Positions 48,668 through 62,030 of a DNA stretch of 64,000 nt are shown here, piece after piece (the stretch's first letter is position 1; every line of letters begins with the position of its first letter). Source of the stretch: Acanthaster planci (lineage: Eukaryota; Echinodermata; Asteroidea; Valvatida; Acanthasteridae); the NCBI RefSeq assembly GCF_001949145.1, contig NW_019091486.1, positions 78,234 through 142,233 of the forward strand. Reading direction: 5' to 3'. The notes below the pieces were generated by a model, which was not told where the DNA came from, ran no database searches, and saw nothing but the letters and a program-made list of their open reading frames with translations. A program made the position numbers and the translations under genes.

Positions 48668-48829
48668 AACTGTCTCAGGAGCCCCGTGGAAAAATTGTTG
48701 TCGGTACCACCGTGTTTCCGACAGGGAGAAAAAGCCTGAAATGCTTATATAGGGTGTTGACCAAGCCGAACAGCGCCCGGCCAGGCTGGTTCATGGGACG
48801 GTGCATCAACGCGAGCAAGACTACTTTGG
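48668..48829 (+). CDS. Half-Ig-like exon E1
   Basis: 162 nt, phase 1 at both ends, acceptor TACTGAAAG and donor TTGG/GTACGG. It encodes 54 residues including VVGTTVFPTGRKSLKC and RPGWFMGRCINASK. The [GE]-x-x-[SL]-x-x-C then W about 17 residues later resembles strands B and C of an Ig domain. N-A-S is a glycosylation sequon. It is clearly homologous to E2 at 50291 and E3 at 51131. Start at the alternative acceptor 48679 would break the phase-1 pattern. The function is unknown beyond being a probable extracellular domain. Confidence 0.55.
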
Positions 48830-50290
48830 GTACGGTATCATGATCTCAAGTGCAGGTCGGTGTGACAAAGCGTAGTGTCATGCGCAGTGTTTGAAGCTCG
48901 CACGGCCTTGATGTGGTCTTGTGGCATTGCTGGAGCCGAATGCATGCAGGCTGTTAAGCCAGGAAACGCTGCTGAGCAATGTGTGACTGGATCCTGCAAA
49001 ATGAGTCTTAGAGCCATCCCCTTTAGTCTCTGTTTTGTTTGTATTAGAAAGAGTTCAGTGGGCTGTCTGGTTTTCTGTATAGCTCAGTTTGGCATGCTGC
49101 AGACGAACCCAAATGTTGTGCTGCTGAAAGAAAAAGCTTCATATTTGGCTAAGCGGAGGGGGGATCGTTGGACACCACATGATACTATAGGGGTCGCTGT
49201 TCACGCTGTTTCATCAGAACTACGTATAAAACGTGCACGTTTATCTCTTTTTAGGTACTCCTGGATACACTTTTGATTGTTTACAAGTAGGAAAAAATAT
49301 CTCAAAAATCCGCCCTTTAGAACTTTCTCACCACTACAGAGTGTGGGGATGATCTAATAGCCAAGTCCCCATTGTCAACAAGTTAATTGTCAAAAGAGGT
49401 TAATTCCTCCACGCTCTCGGGGATTAACGCCACTGTACTATAGGCAATGTTCCCTCGTTACCGCTCAATGGAAACGAACCCTGAACTTGTCAAGACACAT
49501 CCCTTTTCCCCCCGTAACGCTAACACCGCCGTGCGCTCAGCTGCTCAGTTAAACCGGCAATAGTCTCTTCAACAGTTTTTGCTCACCGCGTGGTATACGG
49601 GTGTCGTTATATAGGTCTACATCGGGCGGTTCAAACTATAAAGGACAGCGTACACCTTCGGGAGATGTCATCCCAAAGAATGCTCCCCCCCCGCCTTATT
49701 TTATGAACACGTGAGCACTTTGGTTTCACAAACAACAACAACAGGCGACTGAGTAGCAGCATGTGTCCGGGGTATGCAAACTTCACTGACAAACCTTTTG
49801 CTGATTTCCGACTGTTCTACACGAGACAAACATTCTCCAGCTATTTTTTTGTATCTTTGAAGGTATCATCGATGCTTTTCCGTTGCGATAATTGCTTAAG
49901 GAAAAAGGTTAGCCCGCTATCGGACGATTTCTGCTAAATTTGTGTATATATTGGCATTATGCAATAAACGGGGTCGGCAACAAAAAGCCCACTTTGACGT
50001 TACTGAGTTTGTGAGCTCATTCGTTTATACAGAAACACAGCACACTCTCCTATAGGATGTCTCTAGCAGGCATAAATTTGCCACTGAAATGACCATAGAA
50101 GAAATGATGGCACTTACACAGAGGATGACCTAAATATTTGTTTTAATTTATCTTTAAGTCTGTTTTGTTTCTCACCGAGGTCAGTTCGTCATCGCTTGGT
50201 TTCTTGATCCGCGGGCCAAGGCCGCCTGTGCTTTATTGACAATCGGTTTGAAACTGTCTCTCGTTCTGTCTTGTCTCCACTGACCGTCAG

Positions 50291-50449
50291 TCTTACCCGG
50301 GACAGCCACAGATTCCGTGATTATCGGCACCACCTCGTACCCGATGGGCCGGCGCTCCGCCGAATGCGCTCGGATAGTGGCCCAGTCCAAACCCAAACGG
50401 CCCAGCTTAGCCATGGTGCGCTGCATGAACGCGATGACTACGTCCCTAG
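50291..50449 (+). CDS. Half-Ig-like exon E2
   Basis: 159 nt, phase 1 at both ends, acceptor CCGTCAG and donor CTAG/GTATGG. It encodes VIIGTTSYPMGRRSAECARI then VRCMNAMTTSL, aligned gap-free with E1 over the first 14 residues. The tryptophan of E1 and E3 is replaced (PSLAMVRC). The frame has no stop. Confidence 0.5.
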
Positions 50450-51130
50450 GTATGGTATGGTAGATGGAGAATAACTGCGATATCCGTGGGTGTCTTGCTA
50501 GCTGTATGCGTTTATTTTGGGGCTCTTCCCACCTTGTGTGTCCCTATGTCGACTCGCTGACGTTATAGAGGTCTCCGTTGGCGCGAAGAACCGACCGTGC
50601 AAATGACTCCTGGTCGCTATTCTACCAAGTGCTTCAAAGTGAGCCCTAGAAATAGATATAACGGACAGGCAACTTGACATATAATCATCCATATGTTGCT
50701 TGAAGGGGATAAGACATTCTAAGATTGTTTTAGCGTAGTTTTAAGCATCACCGAGGTTTGTTTCGAGGTTTATTTCATTGTCAGCGTCAAACACTAAGTA
50801 AAGTACACCAGGTAATCCTCGTGCCCTTGGTATTACGCAAACTAGGCATACAGGACTAAGAGTAAAATTTAAACACTAATTTAGAAATGTGGACCATTTT
50901 ACAGTTTCGAGTTGTGGTAAGTAAAGAAGAAGACTGTATTTTTGCCGCGATGAAAAATTTCTCGTGCAGAGGTGGGCATGAGATGTAAGCCTATATCAAT
51001 GTCTGCTATATTATCGATGTGAGTTCCAGTTGAGCTCGCACAGATAACTTGAGCATCTTAATGGGGGTTGTCCCTCCAACTCCACCAGGCCTATAATAAG
51101 ATAAAACCGGTCCGTTTCTCTGTTCGTCAG

Positions 51131-51274
51131 TGTCCTCCGAGTGGGTGATCGGCACTGCAACTGTGCCAGAGGACCACCTGACTGTGAAGTGTTTGGCCAA
51201 GATGCTGCAGACAAACACGAGTATGCCCGGCTGGTACGTGGGCGAATGCCGGAAGGCGATCACGACAGTCATAG
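51131..51274 (+). CDS. Half-Ig-like exon E3
   Basis: 144 nt, phase 1 at both ends, acceptor TTCGTCAG and donor ATAG/GTATGG. It encodes SSEWVIGTATVPEDHLTVKC and MPGWYVGECRKAITTVI. EDHLTVKC followed by W after 15 residues is a typical Ig B-to-C strand pattern. N-T-S is a glycosylation sequon. It is the most Ig-like of the three tandem exons. Confidence 0.55.
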
Positions 51275-54200
51275 GTATGGGGTGGAATCGAGTCTCCAAT
51301 GGCGGGTTCAGGGTCTTCCCTGCAGTTTTGCACACTCCCTGGCTTGGGTCTTAGATCATGGCACAACTGTGCAATGGCATTATGAAAACTGCAGCGATGG
51401 GATGACAAGTCCGTTCATTAGCTTATTTGAGGTACGGCGGACACAATGGGGGGCGCTGTTTGGTCTGGCCAAAAATCAAATCTTTCGTATTCACTCCAAA
51501 TGTATTCGCTTCAAGTGGCGCCTTCCTATTGTGTCCTCCATGCTTCAGCATGGCTAATGGCTGCATATGCACACTGCATTCTCTGTACGCATGCTTTGCC
51601 CAGAGTTGGAGTCCCATCGTTAAGCAACCGAATCGGCACTGGATCCGCCATTGGAACTGAACTGCGATTTGTCCTGCGCACCACTGCCACTCACAAACCA
51701 CCTCACTAACGGCTAACATCACTCGATTATTTTCAAATGCATTATTCGTTCTGCTAATAAATCGTTTACTGACTTACGACTGGATGTCACTAATGCAGCT
51801 TTTGCGTGTTCATGTATGTACTAATCTAACGAACTTTGTCAATATGCTTGAGAACAGCTTTTTAAAAATTTAAACTAACGTTTTTTACTTACTACCTCAC
51901 GATTAACCCATTGGCTTCTTGCATGACCGAAACAATTATGGCGGACACTGTGGCCGAGTCTGTCAAATGTGCCTGCAAGACCTGTTAGTTTTTGACAATT
52001 GTCATCCAGTTTTAACCAAATTTCTCACAAGAAACAACTGTTTGAAAAAAATATATATATCTGTCGTCGTTCATGTTAGTTACGACTTGTCATGTAGAAG
52101 GACGTTTGATGAACTCCTTTACAGCACTGCCGGCACGTTTGCACCATGCCAGCAGGGCTCTGACACTGACTTGTTTAAACTGGCCTATCTTTGCCACCCA
52201 ATGCGAAGGTGTGTGATCCTGTCTTCGTGAATAAGAAGCGCCGGGGTTGCTAAGCAGTCGGAGCACAGCAATGCTTCAGGATGCAATGCTTTTCTAAGGT
52301 CCCCCCGTGGCTTAGTTGTCACGTTTTTACATTTCTGAAATCCAATCTCCGATGCTTTTCCATAGCTTCAAGCTGTTTCCCAGAAATTTATGTTTCAAGG
52401 TAAAGGAAAGAAAAAAAAATAAAATTAAAACAAAAATGAAATCTTTAAACCATCCATTGCTCTGTTTAATTTCACGCCTAAGTGAACTCGTTCTGAAATT
52501 GGCATTTTGCTCAAGGTCATTGTCAGACTGCGCCACTCTGAAGATATTCATCACAGGCTCTTGATATTGTGGGCAGATTGATTCGGTGGATATGCGCAAG
52601 CGGTAGTTCGCGCTGCGCTATCGGCCGAATCTGTGGGGAGCTAGCTATAACTTCTTCGCTGATAATCTTCTAAGGGCGGGAATTTAAAAGAAAAGGGGGG
52701 GAGGTGACCAACTGATGTTTCCATGATAATTGATTTTAATCAGAAATCAGCCATTTGAGCTGAGTAATTAATGATTAATTAAAACTAAAACTGAAAGTAA
52801 TTAACACAGGTTTGTTACAGATTAATTTCATTTACAATGATGAATAATTGAAATGTGTGATTTATCATAATCTAAATTTTAGAGGCAACATTTAGATCTA
52901 GAATCTCTTAATGTTCTGGCATAAAACCATTTGACACATTTAAATTGCATAAGATCAGAGCAGAAAACATGATCAAAATGGCCTTTTCCTGAATTAGGTC
53001 TGTATAGCCAGCTGGCGGTACTTTCAACCCAAACCGCAACGTGATCAACCGTTTGCCCAATTCTACTGCTTGCAAAAGGTTAAACGAAACCAGACTAACC
53101 AGACAAGACGACTGGGCAAAAAAGAGCAATGCCTGCGCTGTTTGAAATCAGATAATGAATTCACAGAAAGGCAGTGCTGTTAAAAGCAAAGTTTACAGTC
53201 GTAAGTGGTTCTGACGTGTATTTTTAACAGCATTTGAATAAGATCTGATAAAGTTTTGGAAAAAAAATGGCTTTATTAATTTGCCCTTGGACTTCTTCCA
53301 CAGACATTTTCCCCGCCTAATTTCTATGGGTCGCTGTTTCCCTATCAACTTATAACAGGCATTGAATCACACTTTCCCTTTTCATTTTCGAAATAGTTCA
53401 CGCAAGGAAAATTTGTTTATCACTATCAGCTCTCGCGAATGGGCCACTCTCACGTTTAAACACATTCCCTGCCGTCTATTGAAGGAAGAGGAATTCTTGA
53501 AATCAGTCCTTCTTATTCAATCTTTTTTTTCCTCTGTGTACGACATTGGCATTTCCTTGCTACCATTTTTATTGCATCTTAAATTCTGTTGTCTGCCAAG
53601 CATGCCAAAATGTGTTCCAATTTTAAGGGCATCGCATGACTACAGAGCCCATTCTGATCTCATTTAGGTGTAGCCAAACCCTCCCAGTCAATATCAATTT
53701 CCCTATCAAGTTATCCAACAATTCCGGTTTTTCAGATGGCAGACAATTGATCGTTTCTAACCCACACATGCGGGCACTGTAGTTATGTCCTCCCTCCCAG
53801 AGGCTTTGAAATTTGTATTCATTGCTAACACCTCCGATGTCGCCTCATTATGCCTTTCATTAATTTATTAATGCACTTGGAATAAAATTGCATTAATTAC
53901 TGTTAGCAGTATAGCTTGCGTGCTCTCCAAAGAACCTTGATCACTGGGGGTAATTTAGTGCTGTTTATTTTCCCCAATTGTTATGTCGTTTAATTCAATG
54001 CTTGCGTAAGTGACAACGTTGCAACCGTATTGTTCGTCATCAGTAGTTAAAGTCAGTGACAGGTTGGGTCGGTGGGGTCAAATTTCAAAAAGCAGCAGTG
54101 CACTAAAACTATGTCACCACCGGTAGTGGCATGCACACGAGTGTGACGGTTCTAAATCGTTGATCATACGAACGGCTCTACACCAGCTCAAATTTGGAAT

Positions 54201-56725
54201 TTAGTGACTGAGTGGCACTATTTCAATCAAGTCCCCCCCCCCGACGCCATATAGTTTCACGCAGACTCGGTTTCAGGGGAACTGAATATTTTTTTGGGGG
54301 GGGTACTGTTTTCAGGACAGTTGCAGATCGCTTTTGGCGCATCAGAATCATTATCACCGGACCGCCGCGTACAGGCATTTTTTGGGGGCATTTAGATTAG
54401 TGACAGCATCGCGGGATCCGTCCCAAGCATTTTTTTAGCTCTTTGAAAACGGGAAAAATGGTTGGCTTTTGCAAACGGATCTGGTAAGATCATAATTTCA
54501 TGGTGTTTCCAGTACGCTGCATACCGCTTACTTCATAACGAATATCGACTGCCCGGAACTGTGTCATGCAAGACGAATTATAGCAATTGTGGAGGGAATA
54601 TTATGGATCGTTACTTTACAGGAAAGTTTAGAATGCTGAAGGGAAATTGTACACATTGATCTCATATCGGAGGAAATCAGAAAATAGTTACAAAACGACC
54701 GGAAATGCCACAAAACTGCATTGTTGTTAATGTTCCCGAAACTTGTCGCAGACAAATGTATCTATATAAATAAATAAATAAATAAAAACAAATATGGAAT
54801 GAAAAATGAAGGCTTGACAATTCTAGAAGAGAATCTTATTTAATCAAGTCATCCCAAACTTTTGCTGATCCAGAATTGTTGCACTCACTCTCCGTTTATG
54901 GAAAACCAAATTTGGTTGCTGTAGTCTAGTTATCGTTTTCATTAACGGGACACAGCTTATTACAGATGTTGGAATGTCTCTGCGACGTTGACATCAGCCA
55001 CATTGGCAATTAAGCCGCGTGCCATCTCTTGAATTTATTGACGAACTGTGGCCTCCTCTGACAGCCGTGTCATTGCCCAGTCCATCCCTGCTGCTCAAAT
55101 AACCTATATTTGTTGCAGATGTTCCGATTTGAATTTCGTTTTTCGGTTTTGCGAAACGTCAAGTCGAAAACAATTCAGAAATAAATAATCTTACCAAAAG
55201 GTAAAAAAATGCATATCAGTCTCATGTTTTCCAATAGCCACGTCGACAGTACACTTAATAAATATTGCATACGTTACAACGGTTACCGATAGGAAGACAA
55301 ATCAATAGTGATTGGAATGTTGGGCCCTGTAAGAAGAGGCAATTTTTAAAACTTTGAATTATTTGTGTTATTATAAGTGAATAATTTATAGAAGAAAAGA
55401 AACTCCGATAGCGGTCGAAGCAATTTCTAACCACACGTTTTGTTTTTTTTTTGTTTTGTTTTGCAAGCTTTCGGTTGCATCACGAACTGATATATGGTGG
55501 ATAGTTGCTGCACTACGAACAGTGGTATCGTGTTAATTAATTAATAAAGTCATTGAACAGTACGTCACTTCGTAGGCAACCGTCAATTGATCCCTAGAGT
55601 GTTTGTAATTTCATACTCTCTAGGCAATAGAAAAGAAAAAAAATAGATCCACTTGGTAGGCTAGTGATACCAAAGGTATTCCACAAGTATCTGAGGTTAT
55701 AGTGTCTTAATGGTACATATGTATTTCTTTGGTTTCATATTTCTCTTTTCCTTTTTTGTGGCCACTGGCGTTACAAAAATGTTTCCCTTTTTCGTCTGAA
55801 ATGAGTTGAATTGGGCTGTCCAGCAATGTGGAAAATGCCATGCGAAATGTTACATTAAAAATTTATTAATTTAAAATGCAGAGGGCTCTACACTAAAAGT
55901 CTTTTTCCGAATCGCACCCATGCGGACCTCTATAACATCAGCGTGCTCGACACTAATTCGGAATGCCTCGTACTAACATGCACCGCCAAAGCACACTAAC
56001 CGCAAATTGAATTCGTCTGTCACTTCTAACTTTTGTGTTGTCAACATTTCACCCCAGCTGGTTGCATTGTTTTGTACTAATCAAAGATTTCCACACAGTT
56101 GCAGTAGCTTTGAGTTTATTTAAAATTAACATTTCTGCATTTTTTAATGTCATTCCTCTTTTGACAAAATATTGGTAAGTATGTTTTGCACAAACGGCAG
56201 GAGTAAATTTACTACGAAGGGTTAAAACGCAGCATTGAACTGTGGATGTTTGAAGTCAGATATACACTTGGTATCAAATCTTCACGATAAACATTTAATG
56301 TTTATGAAGTCAGAGAGATCAAAAAGAATGAGAAAATGCAAATTTGACAAACATCGATGGTATGGGCTGCCCCTGCTTCCCGGTCCTTTATTTCAACTTC
56401 GGGAGCAGTTATGAGACCTTACCAGCCATAGGTAGGACCATGGAGGAAGGAACACCTCCATGGTAGGACGTACCTTACTGGATGCTTCACTGGTTCACCC
56501 ATCAACTCGTATACCTACCTTCCTGTCCAGAACTCGAGCACCAGTTTATGTGAACTACGCGCAGTTTTCGGGGGAAAAAAAACGCGTTGCCGACAGCTCC
56601 CTGCATCCAGCCCCTTGTGTTTTGCACTCGGCAGTGTTGAAGACTCTGACCAGTGCATAAACAGGGGTGTTACGTTGGGGTTATCAAAGGATTGTGTCAA
56701 CGACTTTCAATTGTTTTAAATTTTG

Positions 56726-56866
56726 GGGTGTTATATCAACACTTTTGGTGTCACCCTCCAGTTCACTGTAACACTTGTAGGTGTGTAAAGTCACGCCAGC
56801 AGTGCTAAAGTTGCACGTTTCTGGGTGCTCATCTGATAACACCCAAAATGTGTTGTTTTTAACACC
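56726..56866. mobile_element. GGGTGTTA-ended MITE-like element
   Basis: Left end GGGTGTTATATCAACAC and right end GTGTTGTTTTTAACACC are inverted relative to each other. Several internal GGTGT/ACACC words are present. It resembles the smaller element at 61939-62030, so both probably belong to one family. Confidence 0.5.
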
Positions 56867-59800
56867 ACGGTTTTTGCAGTACGGGCTTGGGGAATTATCA
56901 TCCAGTGACAGGATGAGAAATCATAATCGGTGCTCCGACGAAATCAGAGGTAACCAACGCCCAGCACCGTGAGACGAGTGATTCGAGAGAACACGAGATA
57001 GTGTTGGCATTCAAGAAAAGCTGAGCACCTATGTTATAAGCAAAGCGGGTAGCACGATCGTAATTCAGTAAGGGCAACGCTCTGCTATGGTCTCGTATAA
57101 TTGTAATTGGCTGCTTTGCGAAGCCGTAGTGCGTCACATGTCCCTCGCTGTCACTAGATGTGTCTCACAATGCACCACTAAAAGCACACGCCAATCTATT
57201 ATTAACGGTGCAAACTTGGTAACCAGTGGCGGAAATTGGCTATGAAATTTCAAGAGTCCATTCCATATCAGATGGATTCTTCACCTACAGCTACGTGTCA
57301 TTTTCTTGTATCATGTACCAGAGCGCATAAAGTGAAACGGCGCGCCAAAAGGTGGATGTTGCATCAATACTGGTCGCAAAAAGTTAAAACTACCAAAAGC
57401 TAGCTGTCATCCCGTGCTTGGATCGAAGTCAATGAAGCGGCCCAAAATGACAAGTGTTCAGTCCGTCACAGCCTTGCGCACGGCTGCGCCTATGCAGGAA
57501 ATCCTTATTGCTGAAACGAACTACACTTCTGTGGTGAGATCTCCACTCTTCAGACACAGTTTAATTGTTGCTTTTTTACAAAGTTGTCCCATTTGTTACA
57601 ATGAAGGGCATATTTCCACTCCCTGAAAAACGGACTCCCTAACCTGTGTTCACATTAGTCTTAACCAATTATGCCCCCCCAAAAAAAATCTGATAACCCC
57701 TGCATGTTAAGCTGCAAGGGGCTGTTTTTAGCAGGATGCTGACATCTTGAATCGTCTGAAGTTTTAATTGATCAATACAGGAACCCCCCTCCCCAAAACG
57801 AAATTCCCTTAGACGGAGAATATAGGCACTGTAGTGTTTCTGCCTTTGTTAGTCGATCTGTCTCTCAACTGTAAGCTTGCTGTTCGAAGTTTCAAAGTTT
57901 GGCTGCTCTCTTTATCAAGCATTGCCTTGCACAAGTCCGTGAGGGTTTATTGTTTCGCACAGATCATTAATGATGTCGACTGTGATTTCAAAATGGCCAA
58001 AACCGAGGGCTTATGTGAAAGTCTACAGGACGATTTTCAGGTTGGTCGGTTCATCTGAGATGACAGTTTGTACTGTAAAACATGTGACAAAAAGTCTCCA
58101 TACTTTCTCTACATCCCTCAACAAAATCAGGCAGCAAGACCAAAATGAAATGACATGATAAAAACTCACAGCTTATGATGAGCTTGATAATGAATGGATA
58201 ATTTCCGACCTTGGATATTGCATGCACAGTGGCTTTCCTTCCAAGAATGAAAGTGCCGACAATAGGGAATAAAATGCGTTTCTTTGCACCGTAGTTTGTC
58301 ATCATAAATTGTCCGAAGCCGAACGCGCGTGCGACACCCGGGACTGCTTCCACGCAGACCCTTGACGCAGCTCCTGCCCGAAGCTGCTGCGAATATGCAA
58401 ATTGACGGGGATATATCCATTTCTAGTTTTGTCACGAGTTTTTGCCGCCAATTTTATGGCTAGCTTGACGTTGTGTTGGCCGTGAGGTGGCAATGCGGTC
58501 AACACGTTTCCAATGGCAGATACGTGCCTCGGATGAGCATTTCTTCTGTTGCAACTTGCTGCAGGTGAGAAAAAGCCACCGATGTCATTTGAGGAGAGCG
58601 GGCCAAGTTAGACGTGGACATCTGCGTTTATAACTTTGAGCTTGATCCTATCCCTTGAGGACTTCATATTCGGTAGAAAGACCAGAAACTATTCAATCGT
58701 CGTGACATTGACTATTGAATTGTCAGTTGGCAGAGAAATGACAATTTACAACTGACAAAGAATGTCCATGTTTTTACCTGTTTTAGTCTTAGCTTGGAAT
58801 GTTTTGCTCGAAAATACCATGTTTCGCTTGAAAAAAAAAAGATTTTGGTTCGAGCTTCGGGCTCCCGCTTGCAATTTATTTCATTGTGTTTATTTCATGC
58901 AAAATGGCCTTATTCAAAGACATTATGAGGACAAATATTTGAAAGAGCGATCTAAGTCTTAATAAGAGTTGTTCAAAATTCACTAAATATAACTCAAGGT
59001 ATTCAATCGACCAGCTCAAACTAAAGTCTGTCTTCAAAACCCGTAATTAATCCGCTAAGCAGGTATATGCCAGGGATTTGTGTTTCAGGAGACATGCCAA
59101 TGCTAGTCCGACGAGGATGTTCAAAAGAGGAAAAATTAAAAGCAACGAATGCAGCCTTGGCAAAATCGAAGATGAATAGTCCGCAAAAGTGGATGATGGT
59201 CTCACCAGTGATCACCCAGTGTATCGCCCTATCAATTGTCATCCCTTCATTTGCAGTCAAATGGACAGTGCACCATTAACCGCCGCGTACAATATTGATG
59301 CGCGTATACCTCCTCCGCGCCAGAAACGACCGGGTCGTTATCATCAGCTGCCGTTAAGACACCTGCTCGTCTGGCAATTGCCTCCCCTACTGGTGTCTGT
59401 ACCTCTTGCCTCTGCCTGAATTTTGCATGTTGAATACATGTCTTAGTCGCAGTCCAAAGTCTAAATTTTTGATGTAGTTCTTTGTGGGCGCTGGGGTTTT
59501 TGTGTTCTGTTAATGTGCTTTAAATGACGCGTTAGTACTCTGGAAAATGGTGCGTGGAGTATTTGCTCTTGGCAGCCATTTTTGCTAAGTGGTACTTTTA
59601 ATTGTGAATGATTGCTTGATTGCTTTTTGCGCAAAGATCGCAGCTGCATTATCTATCCCCGTCCCTAATTTTAAAGGCTGTAATTCGCTGTTTTACCATG
59701 GAAGCATTTACATAGTGCATGCTCTGTAAGATCTACAGTACTGCTTTCCTTGTAACCTCGGCTTACTTTGCTGCCTTGTAGCTGAACAATAATATATGTG

Positions 59801-61938
59801 TTGTTGGTTGAAAAACATTGGTTGAGTCTTCTTATGTACTCCGAATGGCGTTCCGAGTTTTATTTATTTATTTCATTGTGTGCACGTATGGTGTAGATAT
59901 AATTACATGTAGCACAACGAAAAGACTGTTTTGAAAGATCATTTCAGTAACCTTTTTTATGACAGATGACTCGTTTTTGTTTCTGTTAATTTTTCTCATT
60001 TCATATTGCGTGTGTATAGTTTATGTGAACTGACATTGTGGGTTTTCAAAATGTATGATTTCCTTCTGTTTGAGTTCGTTTGCTGGGAATTTGGACAAAG
60101 ACAATACTGTATGCATTTTTATTCCTTATTCACGACATCCTTTGCTTCATTACTCACCAACATTAAGCATAAAATAACATCACAGTTGTAAATATTGGTA
60201 TTAGTGAACTTACATTTTTCGTTTTATGTTTTGGAGATGACGTGTGCATGAAGAGTGACTTGTAGTAATAATTTGCTTTTTCAATTAATGGTACTCACTG
60301 GCCATTTTTGACCTGTGTGATATCCCATATGAAAATCAAAATGGAAAAAAAAAATAAACTTGTAAGCCGATCAAAATTGAAGTCGGAAAATAAAAACAAC
60401 AGTTACATTTAATATGCACTCAATAATTCATTTCCTTTTTTCAGTGTGTTATAAATTTCTATTGAAATCCATGTAATATTCGGTTTTCTCTCACCCTTCA
60501 ATATAGTCCTTTTTATACTTTAAAATTTCACAGCTTCTTCCTCGGAGACATTTATGTTCCTTTGTAATATTCCATAGATACCCATAGATACCTTGATCTT
60601 CAATAGTCAGGGAAATTTTCACTGATAAAAATCAGACGCTTTATATGCAAAGATGTTCAAGTTTCTTTGTTCAAATAACAAAGCTGTATAAGACTGTAAT
60701 TGTGTACCTATGTTGCCAAAGAAATTCCTTTGTTGCAAGACAAGATTCCTCTCATCAATATTTCAGTGCAAAGCAATTAACGTGATTTTAGCACATTTAT
60801 CGCGTAATGCTCGCTGTTCTGCCGTCTCCAATCACCAGCACGAGCCCAATCTCCAAAATTAATTCATTTCATGCTTAATACATTTGACGCAGGTCGGTTT
60901 ACAATGCAACGATAGGTTATTGAAGTTCGATACACTTGAGTCGGCGTATGGAAGGAGTCGACCACGTCCGCTCAAACTGAGACGTCCCTTGGGGTGTCAT
61001 AACCATCCAAGCAATCTCAGTATGGAACAATGCCAATCAAGTGACATGTTTGTTTCAAAAGGGTTGTTATGGAATATTTAGGAATTTATATCAAAGTTTC
61101 ACTCGTCTAAAACTTCTCAGAAGGTGTCAAATGCTCCGGCGGGTAAAGCCTTGCTTCTTGTCACGATACGTAAAGGGGGCTTTTAATATTCAAAAACAGC
61201 TGAAATAGACATTCAATACTCCCTTGCTGAGCGAGCCCACGTGGAGGTAGAAAAAATATTGCGACATCTCAATTCCCTGAATATTTGATGAAGGCTCCCA
61301 CTGGTATAGTACCCGGGGTCCTTGGGCCCGGCTGATATCACATTTAATGGCCGATTAGAGACTCCTCACAACACCGAACCCTCCCTGGCTTCATCGTTAT
61401 TCATGAGCTGGCTGGCTCTCTGCAATCACACATTGGCACCGGTGTGGACAAGTCGGCGGCGCCTTGCCAAGAAAGCTTACCCCGGTGGGTTCCCGGTGGT
61501 AACGGGTGAGCGTTTGGTGTAGCCAACGCTTCGTTGACGTGGGTGTTTACTTCGGGGTACGTTATGGCCTGCCTCAACTTGTAAAGCTGAAACTGGGTAT
61601 AACCCTACTGAAAAAACCTGAACCCACAAGTCAAATAAATAGAGGAAAAAAATGGACTCGGGAAAAATGTATACAAAAACACCAATTATATTTACCCAAA
61701 GAGCTCGTCAATAACTTTGAGATATAGCATGAAATACGTTCTAGCACTTTGCATAACCTTATTTTAATTTTGAAATTTCCCACTGCACACGCACAGAAAC
61801 CGATAGAATGGAGAGGTGCGGTAGATTTTACTGGGAAATCTTCTTCGTATATTGTGGAAGAATCTGTAACTGCGAGAGGTAACTTTGGTGACACAAATCA
61901 TCTGAGAATGAGGGAATACAAGCCAACACTACCAAATT

Positions 61939-62030
61939 GGTGTTAATTTATCAGAGGACTGTCATCAGATGACTCACATAAGAGGACTGATGTAAGCCTC
62001 TGATTACACCAAGGGTGTTAAATTAACACC
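61939..62030. mobile_element. 92-bp GGTGTTAATT MITE
   Basis: Left end GGTGTTAATTTA, right end TTAAATTAACACC, with ATT directly repeated on both sides (61936-61938 and 62031-62033) as a possible 3-bp target duplication. Inner arms TCAGAGGACTG and GCCTCTGATTACACC also pair. Confidence 0.6.

Noticed and set aside
51919-52230. 103-codon frame containing STAGTFAPCQ, considered as the second half of an Ig domain
   Set aside because: The D-x-G-x-Y-x-C pattern is not met and there is no good splice acceptor with phase 1.
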